Shown: positions 40,419-52,098, counted from the stretch's first letter. The stretch: 64,000 nt of DNA from Pseudarthrobacter enclensis (GCF_001457025.1 NZ_KQ758600.1:496001-560000), one strand, 5' to 3'. Made by a program: numbers and translations. Notes: generated from the letters alone by a model not told the origin.

Positions 40419-41755
40419 CAGGCGGCGCCTGCCGGCTGGGCCGCGGACGGGTGCGGGGTGTTGAGTTCTCCGTCGAGGACGGTGGGGTGACCCAGGTAGA
40501 ACGTGGCCACGACCTTGCCGGGCAGTTCGCGGCCCTTGAACGGGGAGTTCCGGCCCATGGTGGCCATCCGGAAGGGATCAACGGTCCAGCGGGCAGCCGG
40601 GTCCACCAGGACGATGTTGGCGGGCTCGCCCGCCTCGAGGGGGCGGCCCTGGTCCGCCAACCGGCCGATCGCGGCCGGTGCGGCCGAGGTGACGCGGGCA
40701 AAGTCGGCCCAGGTCATCAGGCCGGTTTCGATCATGGTGTGCTGCACGACCGACAGTGCGGTTTCCAGGCCTGTCATGCCCATGGCCGCCTGTGCCCATT
40801 CGCATTCCTTGTGCTCGCTGGGATGCGGGGCGTGGTCCGTTCCCACCACGTCGATGGTGCCGTCGGCCAGCCCTGCGCGCAGGGCCTGTACGTCGGCGTC
40901 GGTGCGCAGCGGCGGGTTGACCTTGTAGACGGGGTCGTAGCTGCGGACGAGCTCGTCGGTGAGGAGGAGGTGGTGGGGCGTGACTTCAGCCGTGACGTTG
41001 ATGCCGCGCTGCTTGGCCCAGCGGATGATCTCCACGGAGCCGGCGGTGGAGACGTGGCAGACGTGCAGGCGGGAGCCTACGTGCTGGGCGAGCAGGACGT
41101 CGCGGGCAATGATGCTTTCTTCGGCAACGGCGGGCCAGCCGGCCAGGCCGAGCACCGCGGACACTTCGCCTTCGTTCATCTGCGCTCCGGCGGTGAGGCG
41201 GGGTTCCTGCGCGTGCTGGGCCACGACGCCGTCGAACGCCTTGACGTACTCAAGGGCCCGGCGCATCAGCACGGGATCGTGGACGCAGATGCCGTCGTCG
41301 GAGAACATCCGGACGCGGGCGCGGGAGTCGGCCATGGCGCCCAGCTCGGCCAGCTGTTCCCCCGCCAGCCCCACGGTGACGGCGCCGACCGGGCGGACGT
41401 CCACCCATCCTGCGGCTTTGCCCAGGGAGTAGACCTGCTCCACGACGCCGGCGGTGTCCGCGACGGGGGTGCTGTTGGCCATGGCGTGGACGGCGGTGTA
41501 GCCGCCCAGTGCTGCTGCGCGGGTTCCGGTTTCCACGGTTTCGGCGTCCTCGCGGCCGGGTTCGCGGAGGTGGGTGTGGACGTCAACCATGCCGGGGAGG
41601 GCCACGAGGCCTGCGGCGTCGATGACTGTGGCGCCGTCGTCGGAAAGCCCGGCGCCCCTTTCGGCGATGATGCCGTCGCGGATCAGCAGGTCTGCCGGTT
41701 CACCGCCGAGGACCGCGGCGCCCCGGATCAGGTAGGTTCCGGTGCTTGGTGCCAT
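40418..41755 (-). CDS. pyrC: Dihydroorotase
   Basis: PyrC cyclises carbamoyl aspartate to dihydroorotate. The 445-residue amidohydrolase has the zinc-binding DVHTHLREPGRED near residue 58 and the downstream DHAPH motif of the longer class I type. ATG overlaps the pyrB stop by one base. No pyrD or pyrE is in the window. Confidence 0.97.
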   Translation of the reverse strand: MAPSTGTYLIRGAAVLGGEPADLLIRDGIIAERGAGLSDDGATVIDAAGLVALPGMVDVHTHLREPGREDAETVETGTRAAALGGYTAVHAMANSTPVADTAGVVEQVYSLGKAAGWVDVRPVGAVTVGLAGEQLAELGAMADSRARVRMFSDDGICVHDPVLMRRALEYVKAFDGVVAQHAQEPRLTAGAQMNEGEVSAVLGLAGWPAVAEESIIARDVLLAQHVGSRLHVCHVSTAGSVEIIRWAKQRGINVTAEVTPHHLLLTDELVRSYDPVYKVNPPLRTDADVQALRAGLADGTIDVVGTDHAPHPSEHKECEWAQAAMGMTGLETALSVVQHTMIETGLMTWADFARVTSAAPAAIGRLADQGRPLEAGEPANIVLVDPAARWTVDPFRMATMGRNSPFKGRELPGKVVATFYLGHPTVLDGELNTPHPSAAQPAGAA

Positions 41756-42783
41756 CAGTTGGCCTCCTTGGTCGATGGTGTGGTTCCGGCCGTGGCCAGG
41801 ACCGGAGTGGTGGCTGGTTCACGGGTGTCCCCAGAGAGCAGCAGGTACAGTGCCGCCATGCGGACGGATACGCCGTTGCGGACCTGTGCCAGGACGGTGG
41901 AGCGCGGCGAGTCCGCGGCGGCGGCGGAGATTTCCAGGCCGCGGTTCATGGGGCCCGGGTGCATGATGATGGTGTCCTTCATGCCGAGGCGGTCCAGGGT
42001 GCGGAGCCGGTTGTCGTCGAATCCCCAGCGGCGCGAGTATTCGCGGGTGCTCGGGAAGTAGGAGGCGTTCATGCGTTCGCCCTGGACGCGGAGCATCATC
42101 ATCGCGTCGACCCCCTGGGCCAGCGTGTCGTCCAGGTTGTAGCTCACCGCGCAGGGCCACTTTTCGACGCCGACCGGGAGCAGCGTGGGCGGCGCCACGA
42201 GGGTGACTTCCGCGCCGAGGGTCCGGAGAAGCCACACGTTGGAGCGGGCCACGCGGGAGTGCAGCACGTCCCCTGCGATGGCCACCCGCATCCCTTTGAG
42301 GTTGGCGCCTTCGGATTCCGTGCCGGCCAGCTTTGCCCAGTGGCGTCGCATCGTGAACGCGTCGAGGAGGGCCTGGGTGGGGTGCTCATGCGTGCCGTCG
42401 CCTGCATTGATGACGCCAGCGTCGATCCAGTCGGTCGCGGCCAGCCGGTGCGGTGCGCCTGAGGCCCAGTGGCGGATGACGACGGCGTCCGCGCCCATGG
42501 CGGACAGCGTCTGGGCCGTGTCCTTGAGTGATTCGCCTTTGGAGACTGACGAGCCCTTGGCGGCGAAGTTGATGACGTCCGCGGAGAGCCGCTTGGCGGC
42601 TGCTTCAAAGGAGATCCTGGTCCGGGTGGAGTCCTCGAAGAAGAGGTTCACCACGGTGCGGCCGCGCAGGGCGGGAAGCTTCTTGACTTCGCGGTCCCCC
42701 ACGGCGGACATTTCCTCGGCGGTGTCCAGGATCCGGATGGCGTTCGCGCGGCTGAGGTCCTGGGTGGAGAGCAGGTGCTTCAC
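41755..42783 (-). CDS. pyrB: Aspartate carbamoyltransferase catalytic subunit
   Basis: PyrB joins carbamoyl phosphate and aspartate. The 342 residues contain the carbamoyl-phosphate site [11 protein letters not shown] (near residue 55) and [11 protein letters not shown]. There is no pyrI regulatory gene, as is normal outside enterobacteria. The GTG start overlaps the pyrR stop in a GTGA, so translation of pyrB depends on pyrR. Confidence 0.97.
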   Translation of the reverse strand: MKHLLSTQDLSRANAIRILDTAEEMSAVGDREVKKLPALRGRTVVNLFFEDSTRTRISFEAAAKRLSADVINFAAKGSSVSKGESLKDTAQTLSAMGADAVVIRHWASGAPHRLAATDWIDAGVINAGDGTHEHPTQALLDAFTMRRHWAKLAGTESEGANLKGMRVAIAGDVLHSRVARSNVWLLRTLGAEVTLVAPPTLLPVGVEKWPCAVSYNLDDTLAQGVDAMMMLRVQGERMNASYFPSTREYSRRWGFDDNRLRTLDRLGMKDTIIMHPGPMNRGLEISAAAADSPRSTVLAQVRNGVSVRMAALYLLLSGDTREPATTPVLATAGTTPSTKEAN

Positions 42784-43367
42784 AGTCCACCTTCAATCAC
42801 TACTTCGTTGACGGGGGTGCCGCCGGGGGCCGTGTCCGTTTCTTCGAGCCGGACGCGGACTTTCTCCGCCGAGGAGGTGGGAAGGTTCTTGCCGACGTGG
42901 TCCGCGCGGATGGGAAGCTCGCGGTGGCCCCGGTCGATCAGGACGGCAAGCCGGACGATGCGCGGCCGGCCCAGGTCCACCAGGGCGTCCAGGGCGGCGC
43001 GGATGGTACGGCCGGAATACAGGACGTCGTCGATGAGGACAACCACCTTGTTGTCGATTCCGGTACGGGGCAGCTTGGTGGGGTACGGCGGCCGGGTTCC
43101 CTGGCGCGAAAGGTCATCGCGGAACATGGTCACGTCCAGCTGGCCGACGATGGCGGCGGCGTCCACGGTGTTGTCCGCGGCTGCGATCTTCCTGGCGAGC
43201 CTCAGGGCCAGCGGATAACCCCGGCGCGGGATGCCCAGCAGGACAAGGTCCCGGGATCCCTTGTTCGCTTCGAGGATCTCATGGGCGATACGAGTCAGTG
43301 CCCGGTCGATGTCCGCCTGGTTGAGGACAACCCTGGCTGGAACCGGTGCGCTGGTGACAGAAGTCAA
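42780..43367 (-). CDS. pyrR: Pyrimidine operon regulator and uracil phosphoribosyltransferase PyrR
   Basis: PyrR binds pyr mRNA when UMP or UTP is high, and has weak uracil phosphoribosyltransferase activity. The 195-residue protein has the PRPP-binding loop [15 protein letters not shown] choose TTG 43367 because GGGGAG sits seven bases upstream; the frame continues to 43394 without a ribosome site and would enter the RNA loop. A PyrR-binding loop adjoins this Shine-Dalgarno site, so autogenous translational repression is likely, with the coupled genes downstream also affected. Confidence 0.95.
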   Translation of the reverse strand: MTSVTSAPVPARVVLNQADIDRALTRIAHEILEANKGSRDLVLLGIPRRGYPLALRLARKIAAADNTVDAAAIVGQLDVTMFRDDLSRQGTRPPYPTKLPRTGIDNKVVVLIDDVLYSGRTIRAALDALVDLGRPRIVRLAVLIDRGHRELPIRADHVGKNLPTSSAEKVRVRLEETDTAPGGTPVNEVVIEGGL

Positions 43368-43381
43368 CGTTCGTCTCCCCT

Positions 43382-43403
43382 TTCCCCGCCTCACAGGACG
43401 GAA
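43382..43403 (-). promoter_or_regulatory. PyrR-binding RNA loop in the pyrR 5' leader
   Basis: The minus strand reads GTCCTGTGAGGC within a hairpin closed by TTCC and GGAA. It matches 12 of 14 positions of the PyrR loop consensus ARUCCNGNGAGGYU. The hairpin ends one base before the GGGGAG Shine-Dalgarno of pyrR. There is no terminator between it and pyrR, so control is probably on translation, as described for mycobacteria. Confidence 0.8.
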
Positions 43404-43428
43404 TTAAAAAAGGATCATGTGCGTTTCA

Positions 43429-43437
43429 AAATTACCA
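43429..43437 (-). promoter_or_regulatory. Probable extended -10 promoter of the pyr operon
   Basis: TGGTAATTT on the minus strand is an extended -10 (TGnTANNNT). Initiation near 43421 gives a leader of about 55 bases that includes the entire PyrR loop. A TTGAAA/TAATTC pair just downstream would start inside the loop and is less likely. Confidence 0.5.
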
Positions 43438-43508
43438 CACGGCCCCGGCGCGGCCGTGCCGCGGCGACGCGTTGAAGGTCACATTGGGGCTCGGGCGCGG
43501 CCGGGTCC

Positions 43509-43537
43509 TTGGTGGCCGCGGCTCCGCGTCCTAGGCT
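43509..43537 (+). promoter_or_regulatory. Leaderless promoter of the PrsW-type gene
   Basis: TTGGTG (43509-43514), a 17-base spacer and TAGGCT (43532-43537) form a good promoter. The -10 ends seven bases before the ATG, so the transcript should begin at or next to the start codon. No Shine-Dalgarno site is seen, which agrees. Confidence 0.65.
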
Positions 43538-43544
43538 TGCCGCT

Positions 43545-44837
43545 ATGCCGCCCTATCCGCGCCACGCGCCGTCAGACCCGCCCCATGACCCCGCCGGCCC
43601 CTGGGGTCCCCGGGAGGGGCAGGCCAATCCGAGCTGGATGGGGCATGTGGACGCCCGGAACTACGTCCCGGCGCCAGGCCACCAGGGAAGGCCTGTCCGC
43701 GGGGTACTGCCGCCGCAGATGGCGGAATCTGCAGGCGCGCACCCGCGGTACCGTGGCGGCGCTGCGGCACTGACGGTGGCGGGCGGCGTGCTCGCGTTCC
43801 TCAGCCTGTTCCTTGTGGTCCCGTTCCTGCTGTCGAGCACAGGCACGGCTGGGTTCGTAGGCGGATTTGCGGCTTCCCTGATCCCCCTGTCGGTGGTGCT
43901 GCTGGCCGTCGCCATTATTGACAGGTGGGAGCCGGAGCCCAAGAGGCTTTTGCTGTTCGCCTTCACCTGGGGCGCGGCCGTGGCGGTCGCCGCCACCCTG
44001 CTGGTCCAGCCGTTGTTCGTCCTGACGTTCCAGTTTTCGGACCAGCCTGACCTGCAGACCTACATGGCCACGGTGCAGGCCCCCATCGTGGAAGAGTCGG
44101 CCAAGTCGCTGGGACTGCTGGTACTGCTGCTGGTGGCGCGGAAGCACTTCGACGGCCCGGTGGACGGAGTGGTCTTCGCGTTCACCATTGCCGGCGGCTT
44201 CGCCTTCACCGAGAACATCCTCTATTTTGGCCGCGCCATCGCGGATCCCTCCGGGGCAGGCGGCGAGTTCGCCCAGGTATTCTTCCTCCGCGGCGTGATG
44301 TCCCCGTTTGCCCATGCCATCTTCACCGGAACCACCGGCCTGATTATGGGTTTCGCGGCCCGCCGGTGGCACGCCGGAGCTTCCGTGGCGGCGTTCTTCG
44401 TGGGACTGCTCCCCGCCATGTTCCTGCACAACCGGTGGAACAGCATGGGCAGGGGCTTCCTGCTGGAATACATCGTGGTCCAGGTGCCTATCTTCTGCTT
44501 GGCGGTGGGCGGAATCGTGCTGCTGCGGGTGGCGGAAAAACGGCTCACCAGGCAGCGGCTCCTGGAGTATTCGGCGGCAGGCTGGTTCACCCCCGCGGAG
44601 GTCGAGCTCCTGGCGACCGCCGGCGGCAGGCGGACGGTCCTGGGCTGGGCCGCCGGTTACGGCCGGAAACAGCAGATGAAGGACTTCCTGAAGGCCGCCA
44701 CGCACCTGGCCAACATCAGGCAGCGGATCCTCAGCGGCCGTGACGTCGAGCTCCACCAGGCCGAGGAAAGGCGCCAGCTCCAGCGGATCCTGGCGCTGCG
44801 GGCGGCGGTATCCGGCGCGGGCCAGCGGCAGCCCTGA
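43545..44837 (+). CDS. PrsW family intramembrane metalloprotease
   Basis: PrsW-type proteins are polytopic membrane proteases; B. subtilis PrsW cleaves an anti-sigma factor. This 430-residue member has a Pro/Gly-rich cytoplasmic N-terminus (1-70), about eight membrane segments, the EESAK motif with Glu183, Glu184 and Lys187, and a conserved His in FAHAIFTGTTG (about residue 263). A soluble C-terminal part of about 90 residues follows. No anti-sigma gene is adjacent, so the target is unknown. It is transcribed alone, away from pyrR. Confidence 0.88.
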   Translation: MPPYPRHAPSDPPHDPAGPWGPREGQANPSWMGHVDARNYVPAPGHQGRPVRGVLPPQMAESAGAHPRYRGGAAALTVAGGVLAFLSLFLVVPFLLSSTGTAGFVGGFAASLIPLSVVLLAVAIIDRWEPEPKRLLLFAFTWGAAVAVAATLLVQPLFVLTFQFSDQPDLQTYMATVQAPIVEESAKSLGLLVLLLVARKHFDGPVDGVVFAFTIAGGFAFTENILYFGRAIADPSGAGGEFAQVFFLRGVMSPFAHAIFTGTTGLIMGFAARRWHAGASVAAFFVGLLPAMFLHNRWNSMGRGFLLEYIVVQVPIFCLAVGGIVLLRVAEKRLTRQRLLEYSAAGWFTPAEVELLATAGGRRTVLGWAAGYGRKQQMKDFLKAATHLANIRQRILSGRDVELHQAEERRQLQRILALRAAVSGAGQRQP

Positions 44838-44853
44838 CCCGTGGTTAAATGAC

Positions 44854-44885
44854 GAAGGCCGCACCCCGGCGGGGATGCGGCCTTC
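44854..44885. terminator. Bidirectional terminator between prsW-type gene and nusB
   Basis: A 14-bp stem with one bulged A (GAAGGCCGCACCCC, 44854-44867, with 44871-44885) and a GGC loop lies between two convergent genes. It has little T tract but is very stable and probably ends transcripts from both sides. Confidence 0.75.
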
Positions 44886-44898
44886 GGTGCTGCGGAGG

Positions 44899-45309
44899 CT
44901 AGGCCAGCAGCGAGGGCTTCAGCTGCTGCAGGCGGCCGAGGAGCCCGTTGATGAACTGCGGGGACTCGTCCGTGGACAGGGTCTTCGCCAGTGCCACGGC
45001 TTCGCTGACGGCGACGCCGTCGGGGACGTCGTCGTTGTAGAGCAGTTCCCAGGTGCCGATGCGCAGGATGACCCGGTCCACCGAGGGCATGCGCTCGAGG
45101 GTCCAGCCCTGCGAGTAGGTTTCCAGGAATTCGTCGATAACCGCCTGCCGGGACAGCACGCCCTCAACGATCTCCAGGGTGTACGGGTTGACGATCTGGT
45201 CGGTCTTCTCCCGGCGCGCGCGGAGCACATCGAAGGCTGAAACGGAACGCTGTTCCGCCTCGAAAAGAACATCCAGTGCCCTGCTGCGGGCTTTACCGCG
45301 TGCGCTCAC
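44899..45309 (-). CDS. nusB: Transcription antitermination factor NusB
   Basis: NusB binds boxA RNA with NusE (S10) and supports rRNA antitermination. The 136-residue helical protein starts SARGKARSRALDVLFEAEQR and ends FINGLLGRLQQL, both typical. The GTG start overlaps the efp stop by one base, so it is the last gene of the efp-nusB pair. Confidence 0.96.
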   Translation of the reverse strand: MSARGKARSRALDVLFEAEQRSVSAFDVLRARREKTDQIVNPYTLEIVEGVLSRQAVIDEFLETYSQGWTLERMPSVDRVILRIGTWELLYNDDVPDGVAVSEAVALAKTLSTDESPQFINGLLGRLQQLKPSLLA

Positions 45310-45872
45310 TACTCAGAGACCCGGCCGAGGTAGCTGCCGTCACGGGTGTCGACCTTGACCTTGGTGTTGTTCTCGACGAACAGCGGAACCTGGATCTCGT
45401 AGCCGGTTTCCAGCGTGGCGGGCTTGGTGCCGGCGGAGGAACGGTCGCCCTGCAGGCCGGGCTCGGTGTAGGTGATTTCCAGGACAACGCTCGGCGGCAG
45501 CTCGATGTAGAGCGGGGTGCCTTCGTGGATGGCGATGTTGACCATCTGGTTTTCCAACATGAAGTTGGTGGCGTCGCCCACGGTGGCACCGGAGACCGTG
45601 ATCTGGTCGTAGTCCGAGGTGTCCATGAACACGAAGTCGGCGCCATCCTGGTACAGGTACTGGTAGTCGCGGCGGTCCACGGTGGCGGTCTCGATCTTGA
45701 GTCCGGCGTTGAACGTCTTGTCCACAACCTTGCCGGACATCACGTTGCGCATCTTGGTGCGGACGAAGGCGCCGCCCTTGCCCGGCTTGACGTGCTGGAA
45801 TTCGATGACGTTCCAGAGCTGGCCCTCAAGCTTCAGGACCGTTCCGTTCTTGATGTCGTTAGTGGTTGCCAC
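45309..45872 (-). CDS. efp: Elongation factor P
   Basis: EF-P rescues ribosomes stalled at proline runs. The 187-residue protein has the three beta domains of the family. The loop reaching the peptidyl centre is KPGKGGAF with the tip lysine at residue 32. No EpmA or YmfI-type modification gene is seen here, so the lysine may stay unmodified, as suggested for actinobacterial EF-P with a proline-rich loop. GTG start with AAGGA upstream. Confidence 0.97.
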   Translation of the reverse strand: MATTNDIKNGTVLKLEGQLWNVIEFQHVKPGKGGAFVRTKMRNVMSGKVVDKTFNAGLKIETATVDRRDYQYLYQDGADFVFMDTSDYDQITVSGATVGDATNFMLENQMVNIAIHEGTPLYIELPPSVVLEITYTEPGLQGDRSSAGTKPATLETGYEIQVPLFVENNTKVKVDTRDGSYLGRVSE

Positions 45873-46043
45873 TGGTTTCCTTAGGTTTCTCAGTCTGCTG
45901 CGAGGTCAGACGTTCTATGCCGGCCGGCCCGCCGCGTGGCGCGCCTGTCCGTTTTTGTCAAAAATCCGGGGAGCTGGAAAAAATTCAAGAACCATTCTAC
46001 CGGCAATTGCGGGGCCGCTCCCCCGCCGGGGTTGTCCCGGGGC

Positions 46044-46561
46044 TCAGCAGGCCAGGTCCAGCACGTCCCGTGCCCGCTGCAGGGCTACCGTGGAGGAGTA
46101 GATCAGGGCCGCGTCCGCGGACTGCGCAACCCGCAGGTCCAGGGCCCGGGAGAACGACTCCACGGCAGCCGAGGTCTGGCCTGCCGTGTACTGGGTCTTG
46201 CCCAGGAACTGCAGCGCCAATGCCTCTTTGGGGGTCCCCTGGACCTCGTGCAGGAGCTGCCGGAACAGTTCCACGGCCCGGTCCAGCCGGTTGGAGACGC
46301 GGAGAACCTCGGCCTCGAACGCGCGCAGCCTGAACGACTCCGGGTCCTTGAACCGGGCTTCGGCCAGGAGTTCGGCGGCCTCGGCAGCGTGCCCTTCAAC
46401 GAGGAGCACGAAAATGTGGTCTGCCGGGTCGGTGGAGGCTGCCAGCGCTTCGCGGCAGGCGTCCTCGTTGACGATCTGCGGCAGCAGCGTTTCCGGGTTG
46501 ATGCGGATCCCCGGGAAGCCTGCCTCGGGCCAGTCGCTGGTTCCGGTCATGTCGCCCTGCA

Positions 46562-46562
<1 letters not shown>
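46044..46562 (-). CDS. Tetratricopeptide-repeat protein downstream of aroB
   Basis: A 172-residue helical protein with about three TPR-like repeats (about 45-150; for example LQFLGKTQYTAGQTSAAVESFSRALDL). It has no signal peptide. Its ATG overlaps the aroB stop in TGATG, so it is translationally coupled to the shikimate genes; an ATG at 46550 would make it four residues shorter. I do not recognise a specific function. It stands where other actinobacteria have aroD/aroQ or pepQ before efp. Confidence 0.8.
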
Positions 46563-48218
<1,656 letters not shown>

Positions 48219-48219
<1 letters not shown>

Positions 48220-49418
48220 TACTGGCCGATCGTGTCCAGGGACGCCGGGATGCTGTCCAGGTAACCCTTGATGTTGCGGGCCGTCTCGGCCACGGAGTCT
48301 CCGCCGAACTTTTCGGCGACAGCCTCGGCGAGGACCAGCGCCACCATGGCCTCCGCGACCACGCCGGCGGCGGGGACGGCGCAGACGTCGGAGCGCTGGT
48401 GGTGGGCCTTGGCGGGCTCGCCGGTGCTGACGTCGATGGTCTTCAGGGCACGCGGAACCGTGGCGATGGGCTTCATCGCTGCACGGACGCGCAGCACGTC
48501 TCCGATGCTCATGCCGCCTTCGATGCCGCCGGCACGGTTGCTGGCGCGCACGATCTTGCCGGCTTCGTCACGGACGATCTCGTCGTGGGCTGCGGAGCCG
48601 CGCCGGGCGGCGGTCAGGAAACCGTCGCCCACTTCGACGCCCTTGATGGCCTGGATGCCCATCAGGGCCGCTGCGAGGCGGGAGTCGAGGCGGCGGTCCC
48701 AGTGGACGTAGCTTCCCAGCCCAGGCGGCAGGCCGTAGGCGAGGACCTCGACGACGCCGCCGAGGGTTTCACCTTCCTTGTGGGCGGCGTCAACCTCGGC
48801 CACCATGGCATCCGACGTTTCCCGGTCGAAGCAGCGCAGCGGGTCCGCGTCCAGTGCCAGCACGTCGGACGGGACCGGGAGCGGCCGGCCTTCCGGGACG
48901 GCAACGCTGGCGATGGACACGGTGTGGCTGACCAGCTCGATGCCCAGGTGCTTGAGGAACTGTGCGGCGACGGTTCCCATGGCAACGCGGGTGGCGGTTT
49001 CGCGGGCGCTGGCGCGTTCCAGCACGGGGCGGGCTTCGTCGAAGCCGTACTTCTGCATGCCGGTGAAGTCGGCATGGCCCGGACGCGGCCGGGTGAGCGG
49101 GGCGTTGCGGGCCTGGTCGGCCAGGAGTTCCTGGTCCACCGGGTCGGCGGACATGATCTGTTCCCACTTGGGCCATTCAGTGTTGGCCACCTGGACCGCA
49201 ACGGGGCCGCCCTGGGTTACGCCGTGGCGGACACCGCCCAGGATGGTCACGACGTCCTGTTCGAACTTCATCCGGGCACCGCGGCCGTAGCCGAGCCGGC
49301 GGCGTGCCAGGGAGTCTGCGATGTGCCCGCTGGTGATCTCAACACCGGCGGGGACGCCCTCAATAATTCCCATCAGAGCCGGACCATGGGATTCACCGGC
49401 AGTCAACCAACGCAACAT
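48219..49418 (-). CDS. aroC: Chorismate synthase
   Basis: AroC makes chorismate from EPSP with reduced FMN. The 399-residue enzyme starts [20 protein letters not shown] and carries [15 protein letters not shown] and [17 protein letters not shown] choose ATG 49418, with AGGATGG seven bases upstream, over ATG 49427 and the open frame to 49481. It follows aroE by 26 bases. Confidence 0.97.
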
Positions 49419-49444
49419 ATATTCCATCCTGCCACGGAGGGCGG

Positions 49445-50305
49445 TTACAAAGCCCGTCGGGGAAGGCCGACTGAGGCGCACATCACATCTATGACGGCCG
49501 CGTCCACGTCATCTCCGCGGCCGGTGAAAAGCCGTACCTGCTCCACCGCCTGGTAGAGGAGCATCTCCAGCCCGGGGACCACGCGTCCGCCGCCGGAGTG
49601 CCACACGGAGGCGACCAGGCTGGGCCAGGGATCGTAGGCGACGTCCAGCAGGACACCCGGCGTCTCCGTCTTCAGTGCCGCGACCGCGGAGGCCAGGCCG
49701 TCGGCGGCGCGGGGCGGCAGCGTGGAGATGACGACGTCGGCCGCGGCGGTGGGCACGGCGGCGTCGGCCAGGGTCCGCACATCCAGGGCGACGCCGACGC
49801 TCGCGGCAGCGGCACGGACATCCGTGGTGCGGGCAGGGTCGCGGACAAAGAGCTGGACACTGCGGGTCCCCAGCTCGTGGAGCGCAGCGACAGCCGACGC
49901 TGCCGTTCCCCCGCCGCCAAGGATCACCGCTGACGGCGCGCTGCCTGCGCCGGCGTGCCGGAGGGCGTTGACGATTCCCGTGACGTCGGTGTTGGATCCG
50001 ATGGCGCGGGCGCCCCCGGCAGCGTCCTCGAAGGACACAGTGTTGACCACGCCGAGGGTCCGGGCGATGCCGCGGACTTCGTCAACGTGTTCCAGCATGG
50101 CGGTCTTCAGCGGCATGGTCACCGAGAGGCCGCGCCAGCCCGGCTGGCGCCGGATCTGTCCCATCAGGCCCGGGAGCAGTTCTTCGGTCACGTCGATCGC
50201 CGTGTAGCTGATGTCCGCACCCAGCCGTTCGTAGGCGGCGAGGTGCAGCGCCGGTGACTTCGAATGGCTGATCGGGTGTCCCAGGACGGCTGCCCTGGGA
50301 CTCAC
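49445..50305 (-). CDS. aroE: Shikimate dehydrogenase
   Basis: AroE reduces 3-dehydroshikimate with NADPH. The 286 residues contain the substrate site [13 protein letters not shown], the catalytic lysine in [10 protein letters not shown] and the NADP-binding [13 protein letters not shown]. The GTG at 50305 overlaps the mltG stop in GTGA; an upstream GTG/ATG frame to 50332 would run into mltG. It opens the aroE-aroC-aroK-aroB series. Confidence 0.95.
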   Translation of the reverse strand: MSPRAAVLGHPISHSKSPALHLAAYERLGADISYTAIDVTEELLPGLMGQIRRQPGWRGLSVTMPLKTAMLEHVDEVRGIARTLGVVNTVSFEDAAGGARAIGSNTDVTGIVNALRHAGAGSAPSAVILGGGGTAASAVAALHELGTRSVQLFVRDPARTTDVRAAAASVGVALDVRTLADAAVPTAAADVVISTLPPRAADGLASAVAALKTETPGVLLDVAYDPWPSLVASVWHSGGGRVVPGLEMLLYQAVEQVRLFTGRGDDVDAAVIDVMCASVGLPRRAL

Positions 50306-52098
50306 GTGCAACGGCCTGCGTTGGCCCGGCACCAGCTGTTGTACTCCTCGACGTACACGTTGTGTTCGGCAAGGGTGCGGGCGAACTTGGTTTCCTTGGT
50401 GTCCAGGTTGACCGTTACCCAGAACAGGTAGTCGTTGGTCTTGGGCCGGGCGGCAGCGTCGATGGCGGTTTTGCCGGGTGAGCCGATAGGCCCGGGCGGG
50501 AGGCCGGGGTTGGCGTAGGTGTTGTAGGGGTTCGACTTGTCCTGGCGCTGTTCGTCGGTGAAGTTGTAGCTCTTGGTGCCCAGGCCGTAGGTGACCGCCG
50601 AGTCGACCTGCAGGAAGCCGCCGGTCTGGTCGTTGGGCTTGAGCCTGTTGTAGATGGCCCCGGCCACGTCGCCGTACTCAGCCTGCCCGCCTTCGGCCTG
50701 CACGATGCTGGCGACGATCACGGACTCGTACTGCTTGCCGGGGTCGCTGATGCCCTGTGACTGGAGTTCCTTGACTGTCTCGTCCACCAGGGACTTCAGG
50801 ATGTCCTTCCCCGAGGTGCCCAGGGGGAACCGGTACTCGCCCGGGAAGAGGTACCCTTCAAGGTTCTTTGCCTTGGCCGGCAGGCCGAACTGTGCAGGAT
50901 CGTTGCTCAGCGCCTGGAGCTGCTGAATGGAAATGCCGGAACCCTGCGCAATGGCCTGGAGCGATTCGTTGATCCGAAGTCCCGCACTGAGTGCGAAGTA
51001 GATGACTTTGGTCTTGTCCTGTCCCAGGAGGACATCCACGGCGTCCTTGTTTTTCATCTCGGACTTGAAGGTGTAGTCACCGGGTGACAGCGTACCGCCG
51101 GAGGCGCTGAAGGCCTGGAGGAACGTGTCGGCGTTGGCAATGACGCCTTTGCTCTCAAGGTCGGTGGCCACCGAGCGGGTCCCCTCGCCGTTGTCCACTG
51201 TCACCTGGACTTCGCCGGCTCCGGGCCCGGGGAAATCGGACGGTTTGCCGTCTCCCAGGAGGGGTTTGAGGAACTGCGCGCCCACGGCCACGGCGGTGAC
51301 GAATACGGCGAGGGTGAGGAAGAGGGCCAGCAGCCTGCGGCGGCACCTGACCTTCTTGGAGGGCCGGGCCACTACCTTGGTGGCCGACGAGCCGGCGATG
51401 AGGCTGTGCACGGCCGGTTCGCCATGGTGTGTCCCGTCGTCGTGGTAGCCGGCACTGTGCACATCGTCGGGGTGAGGTTCAGCGTGGTAGGCCTCATGGC
51501 CATGCCCCGCGTCATCGTGGTACTCGTGGCCGTCCGGGTACTGTGCCGGGTCCGCGTAGTGGGGGTCCCCGGCGTATTCGTGTACGGCCGGCGTCGCTGC
51601 GGCGGCTTCGTGGTGGTCCCGGTGGTCATCGGCGGCAAAAACCTCACCATGCCGGGCCACATGGTGCCCGGCCTCCGGGTGCTGACCGGCGGGACTCTCC
51701 ACCGGGTGGTGTTCCTGAATGGACGGCGGCGCATCCGGCGCAGCAGGGACAGAATCGCCTCGGGCCTGCTCCGCATGGACCGGGACCGCGCCCGTTGCCG
51801 GTGCCGATGCGGGCGGCGCGGGAACGGCGGGCGGGACAGCCGGGGGCGGCGGAACATCAGCAGTGGAGCCGCCGGCGGTCGCGGCCGGGTGGCTGTGGCC
51901 CGGTTCCTGCAGCCCGTCCGTGCCCTGCGGGCCGGTGTCGCCGTAAGCCTGTTCGGTTTCGTAGGCCTGCTCGGGGACAGCGCCCTGCATGCCGGTGTCG
52001 AGGCTCTTTTCGCGCGCCCGCAGCTCCTTGCGGGTCAGCGGACGCCCCAGGGCGGGGTCCACCGGACCTGAAGTGTCGTCAATGTTGGCAGGGCTCAC
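50302..52098 (-). CDS. mltG: Endolytic murein transglycosylase MltG with a histidine-rich N-terminus
   Basis: MltG cleaves nascent glycan strands and sets their length. The protein has 598 residues. A long cytoplasmic N-terminus (1-255) precedes one membrane segment (RRLLALFLTLAVFVTAVAVG, about 258-277) and the extracellular YceG/LysM-like and catalytic domains, with the active Glu in SIVQAEGGQAEYGDVAG. Residues about 125-235 hold some 22 histidines among many Asp, Glu and Tyr. This is an unusual acidic, His-rich tract that may bind metal. The GTG start overlaps the ruvX stop in GTGA. Confidence 0.93.
   Translation of the reverse strand: MSPANIDDTSGPVDPALGRPLTRKELRAREKSLDTGMQGAVPEQAYETEQAYGDTGPQGTDGLQEPGHSHPAATAGGSTADVPPPPAVPPAVPAPPASAPATGAVPVHAEQARGDSVPAAPDAPPSIQEHHPVESPAGQHPEAGHHVARHGEVFAADDHRDHHEAAAATPAVHEYAGDPHYADPAQYPDGHEYHDDAGHGHEAYHAEPHPDDVHSAGYHDDGTHHGEPAVHSLIAGSSATKVVARPSKKVRCRRRLLALFLTLAVFVTAVAVGAQFLKPLLGDGKPSDFPGPGAGEVQVTVDNGEGTRSVATDLESKGVIANADTFLQAFSASGGTLSPGDYTFKSEMKNKDAVDVLLGQDKTKVIYFALSAGLRINESLQAIAQGSGISIQQLQALSNDPAQFGLPAKAKNLEGYLFPGEYRFPLGTSGKDILKSLVDETVKELQSQGISDPGKQYESVIVASIVQAEGGQAEYGDVAGAIYNRLKPNDQTGGFLQVDSAVTYGLGTKSYNFTDEQRQDKSNPYNTYANPGLPPGPIGSPGKTAIDAAARPKTNDYLFWVTVNLDTKETKFARTLAEHNVYVEEYNSWCRANAGRCT

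Noticed and set aside
43401-43429. TTGAAA-N17-TAATTC as the pyr promoter
   Set aside because: It would start transcription within the PyrR loop and destroy the regulation; the extended -10 upstream is preferred.
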